In this document: in pieces, positions 38,250 to 47,060 of the stretch
How positions within the stretch are numbered: the first letter of the stretch is position 1
Layout of the letters: every line of letters starts with the position of its first letter
Source of the DNA: Pseudoalteromonas tunicata
GTDB taxonomy: Bacteria; Pseudomonadota; Gammaproteobacteria; Enterobacterales; Alteromonadaceae
Direction: 5' to 3'
Length of the DNA: 64,000 nt
NCBI RefSeq assembly: GCF_002310815.1
Contig: NZ_CP011032.1
Location: 1,652,001 to 1,716,000, forward strand
Notes under the pieces: generated by a model
The model's database searches: none
What the model was told of the DNA's origin: nothing
Seen by the model: the letters and a program-made list of their open reading frames with translations, nothing else
Position numbers and translations under genes: made by a program

Positions 38250-39704
38250 ATGTTTCTTCCTATTATTTTGGCCGGTGGCTGTGGCACGCGTTTATGGCCG
38301 CTGTCGCGTGGCAATTTTCCTAAACAATTTTTAACCATTCAAGACGATGGTTTGTCGTTATTGCAACACACCATTACCCGTTTAAAAGGCTTAAACCACG
38401 CGGCACCCATGCTGATTTGTAATGAAGAACACCGTTTTATTGCTGCGGAACAAGTGCGCCAATTAGGTTGTGGTCACAGTGGTATTTTTTTAGAGCCAGT
38501 AGGGCGCAATACCGCACCGGCCATTGCCCTTGCCGCGTTAAAAGCAGTGCAAAATAATGACGATGCGGTGCTGTTAGTGCTCGCGGCAGACCATGTTATT
38601 GAAGACAGTGCAGCATTTGTGGCATCGGTTGAACAGGCATCAATCCTTGCTGAGCAAGGCAAATTAGTCACCTTTGGTATTGTGGCGAAAAACCCCGAAA
38701 CGGGTTATGGCTACATTCAACGTGGTGCTGCTTTGCCACAAGGTACAGGATTTACTGTTGCGGGCTTTGTTGAAAAACCAAACCTTGCCACGGCCGAGCG
38801 TTATTTAGCTGAAAATGCCGACCTCGCACACGGCGAAGATAAATGGTATTGGAATAGCGGCATGTTTATGTTTAAAGCCAGCCGTTATTTAGCGGCTTTA
38901 TTGGAATATCGCCCTGATATTTATCATGCCTGTGTGGCTGCCATGGCAAATCAAGATGTTGACCATGATTTTGTGCGCATTAACAAAGCCGCGTTTATCG
39001 CCTGCCCAGATGATTCGATTGATTATGCGGTAATGGAGCCGCTTTGTGCCAATGCTGATAGCGAAGATGTAGTGGTTGTGCCAATGGACGCCGGTTGGAA
39101 CGATGTTGGCGGTTTTGCTGCGCTTTGGCAGGTGTCTGAGCAAGACGAAAACGGCAATGCTTTTAAAGGGGATGTAAAAGCCTTTGATACTAAAAATACC
39201 TTGGTATTTGGTGAAGATAAGCTGGTTGCCACGGTGGGCGTTGAAGATTTAGTGATTATTAATACCAAAGATGCGGTATTAGTGGCTCATAAAGATAAAT
39301 CGCAGCAGGTTAAAGAGATTGTTAACCAGCTTAAAGCCGAGCAGCGCCCTGAGGTGACGTTTCACCGTGAAGTGTATCGCCCTTGGGGTAAATATGATTC
39401 TATCGATAGCGGCAGCCGTTTTCAGGTTAAGCGTATTACGGTCAAGCCCGGTGAAAAGCTGTCGATTCAAATGCATCACCATCGCGCTGAGCATTGGATT
39501 GTGGTGTCGGGCACAGCCAAAGTGACCAATGGCGATAAAGATATTTTGTTGACGGAAAACCAGTCGACGTATATTCCGGTTGGTGTGATCCATGCGCTTG
39601 AAAACCCTGGCAAGGTTGACCTTGAGTTGATTGAAGTGCAGTCGGGTTCGTATTTAGGCGAAGACGACATAGTGCGTTTTGAAGACAGATACGGCCGCAA
39701 GTGA
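38250..39704 (+). CDS. manC: Mannose-1-phosphate guanylyltransferase / mannose-6-phosphate isomerase
   Basis: The ~484-residue bifunctional enzyme has the N-terminal pyrophosphorylase motif [29 protein letters not shown], and [10 protein letters not shown]. The C-terminal type II PMI cupin has [12 protein letters not shown] and [23 protein letters not shown]. It makes GDP-mannose from fructose-6-P together with the phosphomannomutase encoded at 40347. Three starts are possible (GTG 38241, ATG 38244, ATG 38250); I choose 38250 because family members begin (M)xxPIILAGG and GGTG sits upstream. Confidence 0.94.
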   Translation: MFLPIILAGGCGTRLWPLSRGNFPKQFLTIQDDGLSLLQHTITRLKGLNHAAPMLICNEEHRFIAAEQVRQLGCGHSGIFLEPVGRNTAPAIALAALKAVQNNDDAVLLVLAADHVIEDSAAFVASVEQASILAEQGKLVTFGIVAKNPETGYGYIQRGAALPQGTGFTVAGFVEKPNLATAERYLAENADLAHGEDKWYWNSGMFMFKASRYLAALLEYRPDIYHACVAAMANQDVDHDFVRINKAAFIACPDDSIDYAVMEPLCANADSEDVVVVPMDAGWNDVGGFAALWQVSEQDENGNAFKGDVKAFDTKNTLVFGEDKLVATVGVEDLVIINTKDAVLVAHKDKSQQVKEIVNQLKAEQRPEVTFHREVYRPWGKYDSIDSGSRFQVKRITVKPGEKLSIQMHHHRAEHWIVVSGTAKVTNGDKDILLTENQSTYIPVGVIHALENPGKVDLELIEVQSGSYLGEDDIVRFEDRYGRK

Positions 39705-39715
39705 TTTTTGTTATT

Positions 39716-39864
39716 GTAGGTGCAAGCCTGCTTGCGAAGGAAGGTGAAGCCTTCCCGCTTTTAAACATAGCCAATCGGTCGTTTCGAAAGATTGGCCGAT
39801 GGGCCATTTTAAAAGATTCGCCGTTGGGCCATCTTAAAAGATTTGCTGGCAGGCCATCACCTAC
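39716..39864. repeat. REP-like element E
   Basis: Opens GTAGGTGCAAGCCTGCTTGC, closes GCAGGCCATCACCTAC, and contains the GGCCAT(C/T)TTAAAAGATT module repeatedly. It starts 12 bases after the manC stop. Confidence 0.87.
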
Positions 39865-39888
39865 GATTGAATCGAAATGGTTTTTTAC

Positions 39889-40063
39889 GTAGGTGCAAGC
39901 ATGCTTGCGTAGGAAGATGAAATCTTCCCGCTTTTTAAACATCGCCATTCGGACGTTTTAAAAGATTTGCTGGGAGGCCATCTTAAAAGACTTGCTGGCA
40001 GGCCATCTTAAAAGATTTGCTGGCAAGCCATCTTAAAAGATTTGCTGGCAGGCCATCACCTAC
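39889..40063. repeat. REP-like element F with four tandem 25-bp modules
   Basis: Between the terminal inverted repeats, the unit AAAAGATTTGCTGGCAGGCC (part of a 25-bp period) is repeated four times in tandem at about 39955-40055. The variation in copy number among elements suggests slippage. Confidence 0.87.
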
Positions 40064-40101
40064 GGGCGTCACAATCACGCAGTTGTGGTGTTTTGGGTTT
40101 T

Positions 40102-40276
40102 GTAGGTGCAAGCCTGCTTGCGAAGGAAGGTGAAACCTTCCCGCTTTTTAAACATCGCCATTCGGTCGTTTCGAAAGATTCGCTGATGGGCCATTTTAAA
40201 AGACTTGCCGATGGGCCATCTTAAAAGATTCGCTGGCAGGCCATCTTAAAAGACTTGCTGGCAGGCCATCACCTAC
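40102..40276. repeat. REP-like element G
   Basis: Opens GTAGGTGCAAGCCTGCTTGC and closes GCAGGCCATCACCTAC with several internal 25-bp modules. It ends 70 bases before the manB start codon, so any manB promoter lies within or just after it. Confidence 0.87.
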
Positions 40277-40346
40277 GGGGGTGACAATCATGCAGCTGAA
40301 TGAGTTGTTTTGGTGGGGTGTTGGCATTTATAAAATAGGATTTAAA

Positions 40347-41765
40347 ATGTTACAAAGTTTTGAAGTACTTAAAAATAGTGGGGTGGCGTTTGGTACGTCG
40401 GGTGCCCGTGGCTTGGTGACACAATTTACTGCCGATGTTTGCGCGGCGTTTACCCATGCTTTTGTTGCTGTGATGAAGCAGCAGTTTGAGTTTACTCAAT
40501 TTGCTTTGGCTATTGATAACCGCCCAAGTAGTTATGCAATGGCGCAAGCTTGTGCAGCAGCGCTTAAATCGCAGGGTATTGAGGTGGTGTATTACGGCGT
40601 ATTGCCAACACCGGCGCTGGCGTTTGTTGCCATGCAAGACAACATACCCTGCATTATGATCACCGGCAGTCATATTCCGTTTGACCGCAATGGCCTTAAG
40701 TTTTATCGCCCTGATGGCGAAATTTCAAAAGCCGATGAACTAGCCATTTTAGCAGCCAGTGCGTCGTTTAATTCGGTAGACAATTTACCTGATTTAACCG
40801 TTAACCCAAGTGCGGGTGAGCGCTATGTGGCGCGTTATACCTCATTGTTTGATACGCCGTGGTTGGCGGGTAAACATATTGGTATTTACGAGCATTCAAG
40901 CTCGGGTCGTGATTTATATGCTGATTTATTTCGTCAACTTGGCGCGCAAGTCACCTGTCTTTTGCGCAGTGACCAATTTGTGCCCATTGATACCGAAGCG
41001 GTATCGGTGAGCGATCAGCAAAAAGCGCTCGCTTGGGCAGCGCAGTATCAGTTTGATGCGATTTTTTCGACCGATGGTGATGGCGACCGCCCACTCATTG
41101 CCGATGAACAAGGCGTGTGGTTGCGCGGTGATATTTTAGGTTTGTTATGTGCCAAACATTTGAATATTGACGCATTAGCGGTGCCGGTCAGTTGTAATAG
41201 TGCGATTGAATCATCGGGTGCATTTGCACATGTGGTGCGCACTAAAATTGGCTCTCCGTATGTGATTGCAGCGTTCGCCGATTTAGCAAACGATTTTAAC
41301 GCCATTGCGGGTTTTGAAGCTAATGGTGGCTTTTTATTAGGCTCACATGTTGAATTTAATGGCAAGTTACTTGCGGCATTACCGACGCGTGATGCGGTAT
41401 TACCTGCATTAATGTTGTTAGCGGGGGCGGGTAAAGCGCCAATTTCGAGTTTGGTTAACGCATTACCACAGCGTGTGACGTACAGCGACCGAATTACCGA
41501 TTTTGCGACTGCGCGCAGCCAAGCCATTATTGCTGAGGGTATTAAAGTGCCCGAGGCGTTATTACAACAACTGCAATTGCGTGATGTAACGCTGGTGTCG
41601 GTTAATACCACAGATGGCCTGCGAATGACGCTCAGTGATGACACTGTGGTGCATTTGCGCCCGTCGGGTAATGCACCCGAGCTGCGTTGTTATGCCGAAG
41701 CAGCCGATTTTAATCAGGCCAAAAGCTTGGTTGAACAGGTGTTAAAGCAAGTGATTGCCCTTTAA
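40347..41765 (+). CDS. manB: Phosphomannomutase-like hexose phosphate mutase
   Basis: The 472-residue alpha-D-phosphohexomutase has FGTSGARG near residue 16, the phosphoserine loop [17 protein letters not shown] near 105 (TGSHIP instead of the more common TASHNP), metal-binding DGDGDRP near 242, the sugar loop GFEANGG and the phosphate loop [10 protein letters not shown] near the C-terminus. It converts mannose-6-P to mannose-1-P for ManC. ATG 40347 has AGGA upstream; the frame runs back to 40281 without support. A decayed copy of its first ~25 codons lies at 43659. Confidence 0.92.
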   Translation: MLQSFEVLKNSGVAFGTSGARGLVTQFTADVCAAFTHAFVAVMKQQFEFTQFALAIDNRPSSYAMAQACAAALKSQGIEVVYYGVLPTPALAFVAMQDNIPCIMITGSHIPFDRNGLKFYRPDGEISKADELAILAASASFNSVDNLPDLTVNPSAGERYVARYTSLFDTPWLAGKHIGIYEHSSSGRDLYADLFRQLGAQVTCLLRSDQFVPIDTEAVSVSDQQKALAWAAQYQFDAIFSTDGDGDRPLIADEQGVWLRGDILGLLCAKHLNIDALAVPVSCNSAIESSGAFAHVVRTKIGSPYVIAAFADLANDFNAIAGFEANGGFLLGSHVEFNGKLLAALPTRDAVLPALMLLAGAGKAPISSLVNALPQRVTYSDRITDFATARSQAIIAEGIKVPEALLQQLQLRDVTLVSVNTTDGLRMTLSDDTVVHLRPSGNAPELRCYAEAADFNQAKSLVEQVLKQVIAL

Positions 41766-41779
41766 GCACCGAGTTTTTT

Positions 41780-41905
41780 GTAGGTGCAAGCCTGCTTGCG
41801 AAGGAAGATATAATCTTCCCGTTTTAAAAAGTTTGACGCAAAACCATTTTGAAAGACTTGTTGATGGGCTGCTTTTAAATGATTTGCTGGCAGGCCATCA
41901 CCTAC
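41780..41905. repeat. REP-like element H
   Basis: Opens GTAGGTGCAAGCCTGCTTGC and closes GCAGGCCATCACCTAC. It starts 15 bases after the manB stop. Confidence 0.85.
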
Positions 41906-41957
41906 GGGTGCCATAATCACAGATTTGAATGTGTTGTTTTTGTTCTTTTATGTTTTT

Positions 41958-42121
41958 GTAGGTGCAAGCCTGCTTGCTTGGTAGGTGAAACCTTCCCGTT
42001 TTGTTGTTTATGGTTTAAACAGAACCAACGGCAAGCCGTTTCGAAAGATTCGCCGATGGGCTATCTTAAAAGATTCGCCGATGGGCCATCTTAAAAGATT
42101 CGGTGGCAGGCCATCACCTAC
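41958..42121. repeat. REP-like element I
   Basis: Opens GTAGGTGCAAGCCTGCTTGC, closes GCAGGCCATCACCTAC, and has three GGGC(C/T)ATCTTAAAAGATTCG modules. It ends 23 bases before the start of the small membrane protein gene. Confidence 0.85.
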
Positions 42122-42144
42122 GATTTATTGAAAAGGATCTTTAT

Positions 42145-42435
42145 ATGAATACGTTAAAGTCTAATAACCGCTTGATTTTGGCAATAGCGTTTGGCGCAAT
42201 TGCTCTTGCGCCTATTTTAGCTTTAGTGATTGCAGAGTTGCTAACAGCGACCCTGAATTGTGTTGTTCGAGAGGCCGGTCCAACGAATTGTTTAATGTTC
42301 GGCGTTGATATAGGAAATATATTAGCCCTTTTGTACGTGGCTGGTTGGGCGGGGCTGCTGACATTACCAACAGCAGGTGTTGCTTCAATGATTCTATATA
42401 AAAAAGCAATCGATGCACGTCGCCAAGAAAAGTAA
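42145..42435 (+). CDS. Small two-TM membrane protein, unknown
   Basis: The 96-residue protein has two hydrophobic helices (about residues 11-32 and 55-82) joined by a loop with Cys residues (NCVVREAGPTNC), and a charged C-terminus. AAAGGA lies ten bases upstream of the ATG. Similar small proteins occur as orphans in many genomes; I cannot name a function. It lies between REP element I and the secreted PLA2-like gene, in a segment bracketed by manB and its fragment. Confidence 0.6.
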   Translation: MNTLKSNNRLILAIAFGAIALAPILALVIAELLTATLNCVVREAGPTNCLMFGVDIGNILALLYVAGWAGLLTLPTAGVASMILYKKAIDARRQEK

Positions 42436-42679
42436 ATTAACGCCAATAGGAATAAACCAGTCCACCCATGGGCCACTAGAAAAAATTGCTTAGTTGTAAT
42501 GGCCACATCTTAAGGTGTTTAGATATAAAGTATCTATTAGCGAAAACTCTGCCAAGGTCATCTATTTTTTGTCTACAAAATCTGCTCTGGATTGGTGTGG
42601 GGGGGGTAGGCCTAACACCATGTAAAGGCGCATATCAGCAAGGTGATATCACACAATAGCAAGCAAAAAATCCCTCTAT

Positions 42680-42708
42680 TTGACAATGATAAACATCATG
42701 GTTATATT
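42680..42708 (+). promoter_or_regulatory. Strong sigma-70-type promoter for the PLA2-like gene
   Basis: TTGACA (42680-42685), a 17-base spacer, then TATATT (42703-42708), followed by an about 95-base leader to the ATG at 42808. It is the best match to the consensus that I saw in the window, and implies an independently transcribed gene. The rest of the 42436-42807 gap shows nothing else I can name. Confidence 0.65.
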
Positions 42709-42807
42709 TTCTGAACCCTTAATGGGTACTTAATTTAAGTCTTAATAATCAGATAACCTGTAATGAGACTAGCTAACATTAATTGTTAATATTAAAAGGA
42801 TTTTTAA

Positions 42808-43647
42808 ATGAAGAAAATAATATTGATTCTATTCGCACTACTCTTTTTGCAACCTAAAGTATCAATCTCGGCAGAAAATAGTCAATTAGAAATGAGCGCT
42901 AAAGGCGCAGGTGTACAGGGTTCTTTTTCTGCAATAAACGTCCAAGAACGTGATCAGTCATCTTTTCACAGCGGAAATGGTGAAGTTGATAATAACGTTA
43001 ATAAGGTAGAATTTAGCGTAACAGGTTCATTTCTAGATGAAATAAATGCTGTTATTAAATATAAAGGGAATAGATATGAGCTCTTTTATGATAATTTAAA
43101 CCAAAAGGCAGAGATAAAAGGGTTTGGGAAAAAAGGAGAAAAGTTAATATTAGATCAAAATTTAAAAAGTGATTTAACTCAAATATTTAGAACATCTCAA
43201 CTTACTGCTCCACAGATAATGTCTTTTCAGTCCGATTTAGATAGTGCAACAAACAAAACATTCTTAAGATTCTTTGAGTTCCTTTCAACTTATCCTATTG
43301 GTACTCCTATCCATCAAATTATCCAAAAGGATGATGGTGCTATTTCGGTGCTAGGATGGGAAAATTTATGCTCTTCTATGGGGAGACAAAAAAAGGCGAT
43401 TTGGGATGTAACAGGTGTTGGGACTAAAACTAAATACTATAAAGTGGGTGGACATGGCTTTTGTGCAGGGCGATGTGGAGCGGGTTGTCCTATGTTTGGC
43501 GATGGTCAATATACACAAGACTGTTTGAATCATGACGCGTGTGCCGATGTAGAAGGCCAACAATTGGGTGCATGTAGTAATGAATGGACTGCGGCGGCTG
43601 ATGACTTTTGGTTTTCTCCAGATTGCACCACACCACCTTCAAACTAA
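42808..43647 (+). CDS. Secreted Cys-rich protein with a phospholipase A2-like HDxC motif
   Basis: The 279-residue protein has a Sec signal peptide (MKKIILILFALLFLQPKVSISA) and a central part with no match I recognise. The C-terminal ~75 residues contain GGHGFCAGRCGAGC and then YTQDCLNHDAC, followed by further Cys. The CGxGC...DCLNHDxC order resembles the calcium loop and the catalytic CCxxHDxC helix of PLA2-like folds, and also uncharacterised extracellular Cys-rich domains. A lipase or toxin role is inference. It has its own promoter and a lower GC than the sugar genes, suggesting cargo inserted in the EPS locus. Confidence 0.55.
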   Translation: MKKIILILFALLFLQPKVSISAENSQLEMSAKGAGVQGSFSAINVQERDQSSFHSGNGEVDNNVNKVEFSVTGSFLDEINAVIKYKGNRYELFYDNLNQKAEIKGFGKKGEKLILDQNLKSDLTQIFRTSQLTAPQIMSFQSDLDSATNKTFLRFFEFLSTYPIGTPIHQIIQKDDGAISVLGWENLCSSMGRQKKAIWDVTGVGTKTKYYKVGGHGFCAGRCGAGCPMFGDGQYTQDCLNHDACADVEGQQLGACSNEWTAAADDFWFSPDCTTPPSN

Positions 43648-43658
43648 GTGTTGACCCG

Positions 43659-43730
43659 TTTAAGGTATTACAAAGTGTCGTGGTGTTTAAAAATAGTAGG
43701 GTTGTGTTTGCTACGTCGGCGAGTGGCTTG
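43659..43730 (+). pseudogene. Decayed duplicate of the 5' end of manB
   Basis: The stretch TTTAAGGTATTACAAAGT then GTTTAAAAATAGTAGGGTT and GCTACGTCGGCGAGTGGCTTG aligns with 40341-40412, the start region and first ~22 codons of manB. Most bases agree, and a small indel lies near the end. The start codon is lost (ATG to GTA). The similarity stops after GGCTTG. Confidence 0.7.
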
Positions 43731-43982
43731 ACTTATGTTTTGCCACATTACTCATGCACGATTAGAGCTACGCTCAATTGCAAAGGCCTGTAATTTTAAT
43801 TACGCTCAACGATTGTAACTTGGTTTTAAAACAAGCTATTACGCGTGTATTTATTTTTATTCACTTAATATATTAGGTATTCGTGGTTTTAATCAGCTGC
43901 GGGTGCCTTTTTATTTTTTGTCTATTATAAAAAATGCTATTCTGTGCGCCGTTAGTTGCCCTTATTTTTATTGAGAGTTTAC

Positions 43983-44528
43983 ATGCAGGTTATTGCGAGC
44001 GCGATTGCTGATGTCAAAATCATCGTGCCAAAGATCTTTGGTGATGAACGAGGCTATTTTATGGAAACCTTTCGTGATGATTGGTTTAAGCGCGAAGTGG
44101 CCGATGTTGATTTTGTGCAAGAGAACCATAGCTCATCCAAACAGGGGATTTTGCGCGGTTTACATTATCAAACTGAGCACGCGCAGGGCAAGCTTATTCG
44201 AGTGACACAAGGTGAAATCTTTGATGTGGTGGTTGATTTACGCCGCCAAAGTAGCACTTTTGGCCAGTGGTTTGGTTGTTATTTAAATGCCGAAAATAAA
44301 CATCAATTATGGGTGCCTGCGGGGTTTGCCCATGGTTTTTATGTGGTCAGCCAAAGTGCCGAAATCATTTATAAATGCACCGACTATTATGCGCCAGCGC
44401 ATGAGCACAGTATTTGCTGGAATGACACTGACTTAGCCATTGATTGGCCGCTGTTAAAGGGCACTTTACCTACTCTTTCGTTAAAAGATAGTGCTGCGAC
44501 ACCATTTAAACTTGCTGCAACGTATTAA
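43983..44528 (+). CDS. rfbC: dTDP-4-dehydrorhamnose 3,5-epimerase
   Basis: The 181-residue cupin enzyme has FGDERGYFMETFR, QENHSSSKQGILRGLHYQ (catalytic His), GEIFDVVVDLRRQSSTFGQW, and WVPAGFAHGFYVVS. It makes dTDP-4-keto-L-rhamnose. ATG 43983 matches the family start; a longer frame to 43956 is not supported. It lies six bases before rfbD. The rfbA and rfbB genes needed for the pathway are not in this window. Confidence 0.95.
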   Translation: MQVIASAIADVKIIVPKIFGDERGYFMETFRDDWFKREVADVDFVQENHSSSKQGILRGLHYQTEHAQGKLIRVTQGEIFDVVVDLRRQSSTFGQWFGCYLNAENKHQLWVPAGFAHGFYVVSQSAEIIYKCTDYYAPAHEHSICWNDTDLAIDWPLLKGTLPTLSLKDSAATPFKLAATY

Positions 44529-44534
44529 TTCGTT

Positions 44535-45404
44535 ATGACATCATCCCTTAAAAAAGTATTAATTATTGGTCGAAAAGGCCAGTTAGCGCAGGCACTGTTG
44601 GCAACTAAAAAGGCCAATATTGAGGTACTTGTTGTTGGCTCCAATGAGTTTGATGTAACACAATTGGGCACTTTGCGAAGTATTATTAACCAGTTTAAGC
44701 CTGAAGTTATTATTAATGCTGCCGCTTATACTGCGGTTGATTTGGCCGAATCAAACCCTGAACGTGCTTATTTAATTAATGCCGATTTAGTTACGTTTTT
44801 GGCAAAAATATGTCAGCTGCAGCGCATTCGTTTTATTCAGCTTTCGACCGATTATGTCTTTGACGGTGAGCAGCAAACACCTTATACCGTGGGCGATTTA
44901 CCCAAGCCGCTAAACGTTTATGGCGCATCAAAACGTGCAGGTGAAATGGCCGTGCTTACACATTGCCCTGATTTTGGCTCTGTGGTGCGTACCTCTTGGT
45001 TGTATTCGCTTTGCGGTAATAATTTTCTGCTTACCATGCTCAGGCTGATGCAAGAGCGCCCAGCACTTGAGATTGTCAATGATCAAGTAGGCAGCCCAAC
45101 ATCGGCTATCACACTGGCAGATTTTTTATGGAGTTTAATTGATTTACCCAATTGGCTACCTATTTATCACTTTAGCGGGCAAGGGCAGGGCTCATGGTTT
45201 GATTTTGCCGTGGAGATCCAACACGTTGCGCATAGTGCAGGTTTGCTGTCATACCTTATTCCAATTAAGCCTATTTGCAGTGCGCAGTTTCACACAGCTG
45301 CAATACGGCCTTGTTATTCTGTGCTCGATTGCTCTGGGTCTAATGGCATTTATCACATGCGCCCTTGGCAAGAGACTTTAAATGTATTGCTAAATTCACA
45401 GTAA
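44535..45404 (+). CDS. rfbD: dTDP-4-dehydrorhamnose reductase
   Basis: The 289-residue SDR has a Rossmann motif in VLIIGRKGQLAQAL, the INAAAYTAVDLAE stretch, STDYVFDGEQQTPY and the catalytic YGASKRAGE (YxxxK), all hallmarks of RfbD. It reduces the keto sugar to dTDP-L-rhamnose. It follows rfbC directly. Confidence 0.94.
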   Translation: MTSSLKKVLIIGRKGQLAQALLATKKANIEVLVVGSNEFDVTQLGTLRSIINQFKPEVIINAAAYTAVDLAESNPERAYLINADLVTFLAKICQLQRIRFIQLSTDYVFDGEQQTPYTVGDLPKPLNVYGASKRAGEMAVLTHCPDFGSVVRTSWLYSLCGNNFLLTMLRLMQERPALEIVNDQVGSPTSAITLADFLWSLIDLPNWLPIYHFSGQGQGSWFDFAVEIQHVAHSAGLLSYLIPIKPICSAQFHTAAIRPCYSVLDCSGSNGIYHMRPWQETLNVLLNSQ

Positions 45405-45569
45405 TGTGAGCGTATGTGGTTCACAAATTACGGTTTAGTTGTTAATGGTTTGTGTGCTTAATTGTCTTTAAACAAGCAATTATCCAACCTTGTACCTATT
45501 AATATCTAAATATGAAAAATACTAATACTTTAGAGTTAAAAATTGATTTAAATTTGTTTGAACTATGCC

Positions 45570-45575
45570 TATAAT
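45570..45575 (+). promoter_or_regulatory. Possible -10 element upstream of the export operon
   Basis: A perfect TATAAT lies about 65 bases upstream of the initiating transferase gene, in a 236-bp gap after rfbD. No good -35 sits at the right distance, so this may need an activator or be fortuitous. Confidence 0.3.
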
Positions 45576-45640
45576 GACGCCTGTTTTTTTGAGCGCAAGG
45601 ATAGTGCGACTTCAAGGTCAGCTATCAGGGAGTGATTTTT

Positions 45641-47041
45641 TTGAACCAAGCTAAAGTTTTTAAATCGAACAGTAACACTAATTCTGTGTTTTACCGTTTT
45701 TTAGACATTGCAATTATTACCTGCTCATTAATTGCCGCCGCCTATTTTTATGGCGTTGCGTTAAATCGAGTGTACCTAACGACTCTTTTAGTTGTCTTGT
45801 TGGGGTTTTCGTATACGGCAGAAGCATTTAACCTTTATCGCTCTTGGCGTGCGGGTAAATTTCGCCATATGGTAATTTTTGCCGCTCTTACCTTAGTTTT
45901 TTCATTTGTTGCGCTTTTTATATTCGCCTTTTTATTCAAATTTACCGAACAATTGTCCCGAGTGGTGATGACTCTTTGGTTTGCTAATGCCTTAGTGGGA
46001 TTGTTTATTTGGCGTCTAACCAGTCGCTTATACAAATTAAACCGTCGCCGTTTAGGTATGAGCATGCAACGCGTTGCTATTATCGGTGCGACTGAATCTG
46101 GCGCGAGCATATTTAAACAAATTATTGCTCATGACGAATTGGGTTATGAATGTATCGGCTTTTTTGAAGATCGCCAACCTGAGCGTTTATTTGATGATAT
46201 GCATTTACATGTTGCAGGGCCAATTGAAGACGCCGTTAATAAAGCGCGCCGCGGTGAAATTGATGTACTGTTTATTGCGCTGCCATTTAAAGCCGAAAAA
46301 CGCATTGCCGATATTTTAGCAAGACTGGGTGATACCACAGTTGATGTGCATTTTGTGCCTGACTTTTTATTATCGAGTTTAATTCACGCCCGTATCGATC
46401 ATGTAGGCGATATTGATACCTTAAGTGTTTTTGAGTCGCCGTTTATTGGCGCGCGTGAGCTGGTTAAACGTACCGAAGACATTATTATCGGTAGTCTGAT
46501 TTTATTAATGATTTCGCCGATTTTAGCCGCCATTGCTGTCGGCATCAAATTAACTTCTCGTGGCCCAGTATTTTTTAAACAAGCCCGTTATGGTTTGCAT
46601 GGCGATGAAATTAAAGTGTGGAAGTTTCGCTCTATGACTGTAATGGAAAACAGCAATGATGTGAAACAAGCGACCAAAAATGATAGCCGTATTACGCCAT
46701 TTGGTGGTTTTTTACGCCGCACCAGTTTAGATGAACTACCGCAGTTCATTAATGTAGTCCTTGGTGATATGTCGATTGTTGGGCCACGCCCACACGCTGT
46801 ATCCCATAACGAAGAGTATCGTAAGAAGGTCGAGTTTTATATGTTACGCCATAAAGTCAAACCAGGTATTACTGGTTGGGCGCAGATCAATGGCTGGCGC
46901 GGTGAAACTGATACGTTAGAAAAAATGGAAAAACGTATTGAGTTTGACTTGTTGTACATAAAACATTGGTCGCTTTGGTTCGATATAAAAATAATCTTTT
47001 TAACCATTTTTAAAGGTTTCACTGGCAACAATGCCTATTAA
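45641..47041 (+). CDS. Undecaprenyl-phosphate sugar-phosphate transferase (WcaJ/PglC superfamily)
   Basis: The ~466-residue polyprenol-phosphate hexose-1-phosphate transferase has four N-terminal TM helices, a CoA-binding-like domain (VAIIGATESGA), a fifth TM-like helix and the catalytic core KFRSMTV, DELPQFINVVLGDMSIVGPRP, and KPGITGWAQINGWRGETD. It starts repeat-unit assembly by placing hexose-1-P on undecaprenyl phosphate. A TTG at 45641 has GGGAG eight bases upstream; the GTG at 45632 is three codons earlier but too close to that site. The next frame overlaps its end, but the real start of the next gene lies after it. Confidence 0.92.
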   Translation: MNQAKVFKSNSNTNSVFYRFLDIAIITCSLIAAAYFYGVALNRVYLTTLLVVLLGFSYTAEAFNLYRSWRAGKFRHMVIFAALTLVFSFVALFIFAFLFKFTEQLSRVVMTLWFANALVGLFIWRLTSRLYKLNRRRLGMSMQRVAIIGATESGASIFKQIIAHDELGYECIGFFEDRQPERLFDDMHLHVAGPIEDAVNKARRGEIDVLFIALPFKAEKRIADILARLGDTTVDVHFVPDFLLSSLIHARIDHVGDIDTLSVFESPFIGARELVKRTEDIIIGSLILLMISPILAAIAVGIKLTSRGPVFFKQARYGLHGDEIKVWKFRSMTVMENSNDVKQATKNDSRITPFGGFLRRTSLDELPQFINVVLGDMSIVGPRPHAVSHNEEYRKKVEFYMLRHKVKPGITGWAQINGWRGETDTLEKMEKRIEFDLLYIKHWSLWFDIKIIFLTIFKGFTGNNAY

Positions 47042-47060
47042 TATAAAGGAAATAGCAAAA

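Noticed and set aside
39441..39948. 168-codon minus-strand frame over the end of manC and REP element E
   Set aside because: It runs antisense through manC and then through repeat sequence; similar frames appear at other REP copies.
39955..40060. Regular ~25-bp repeats that could suggest a CRISPR array
   Set aside because: The units are directly tandem with no unique spacers, lie inside a REP element, and no cas genes are near.
40042..40224. 60-codon plus-strand frame between manC and manB
   Set aside because: It consists of REP element sequence (GASLLAKEGE is the translated repeat), also seen at 39701 and 41879.
41048..41644. 198-codon minus-strand frame antisense to manB
   Set aside because: The plus-strand manB motifs are intact over the same bases; the Ser/Ala-rich antisense peptide is a shadow.
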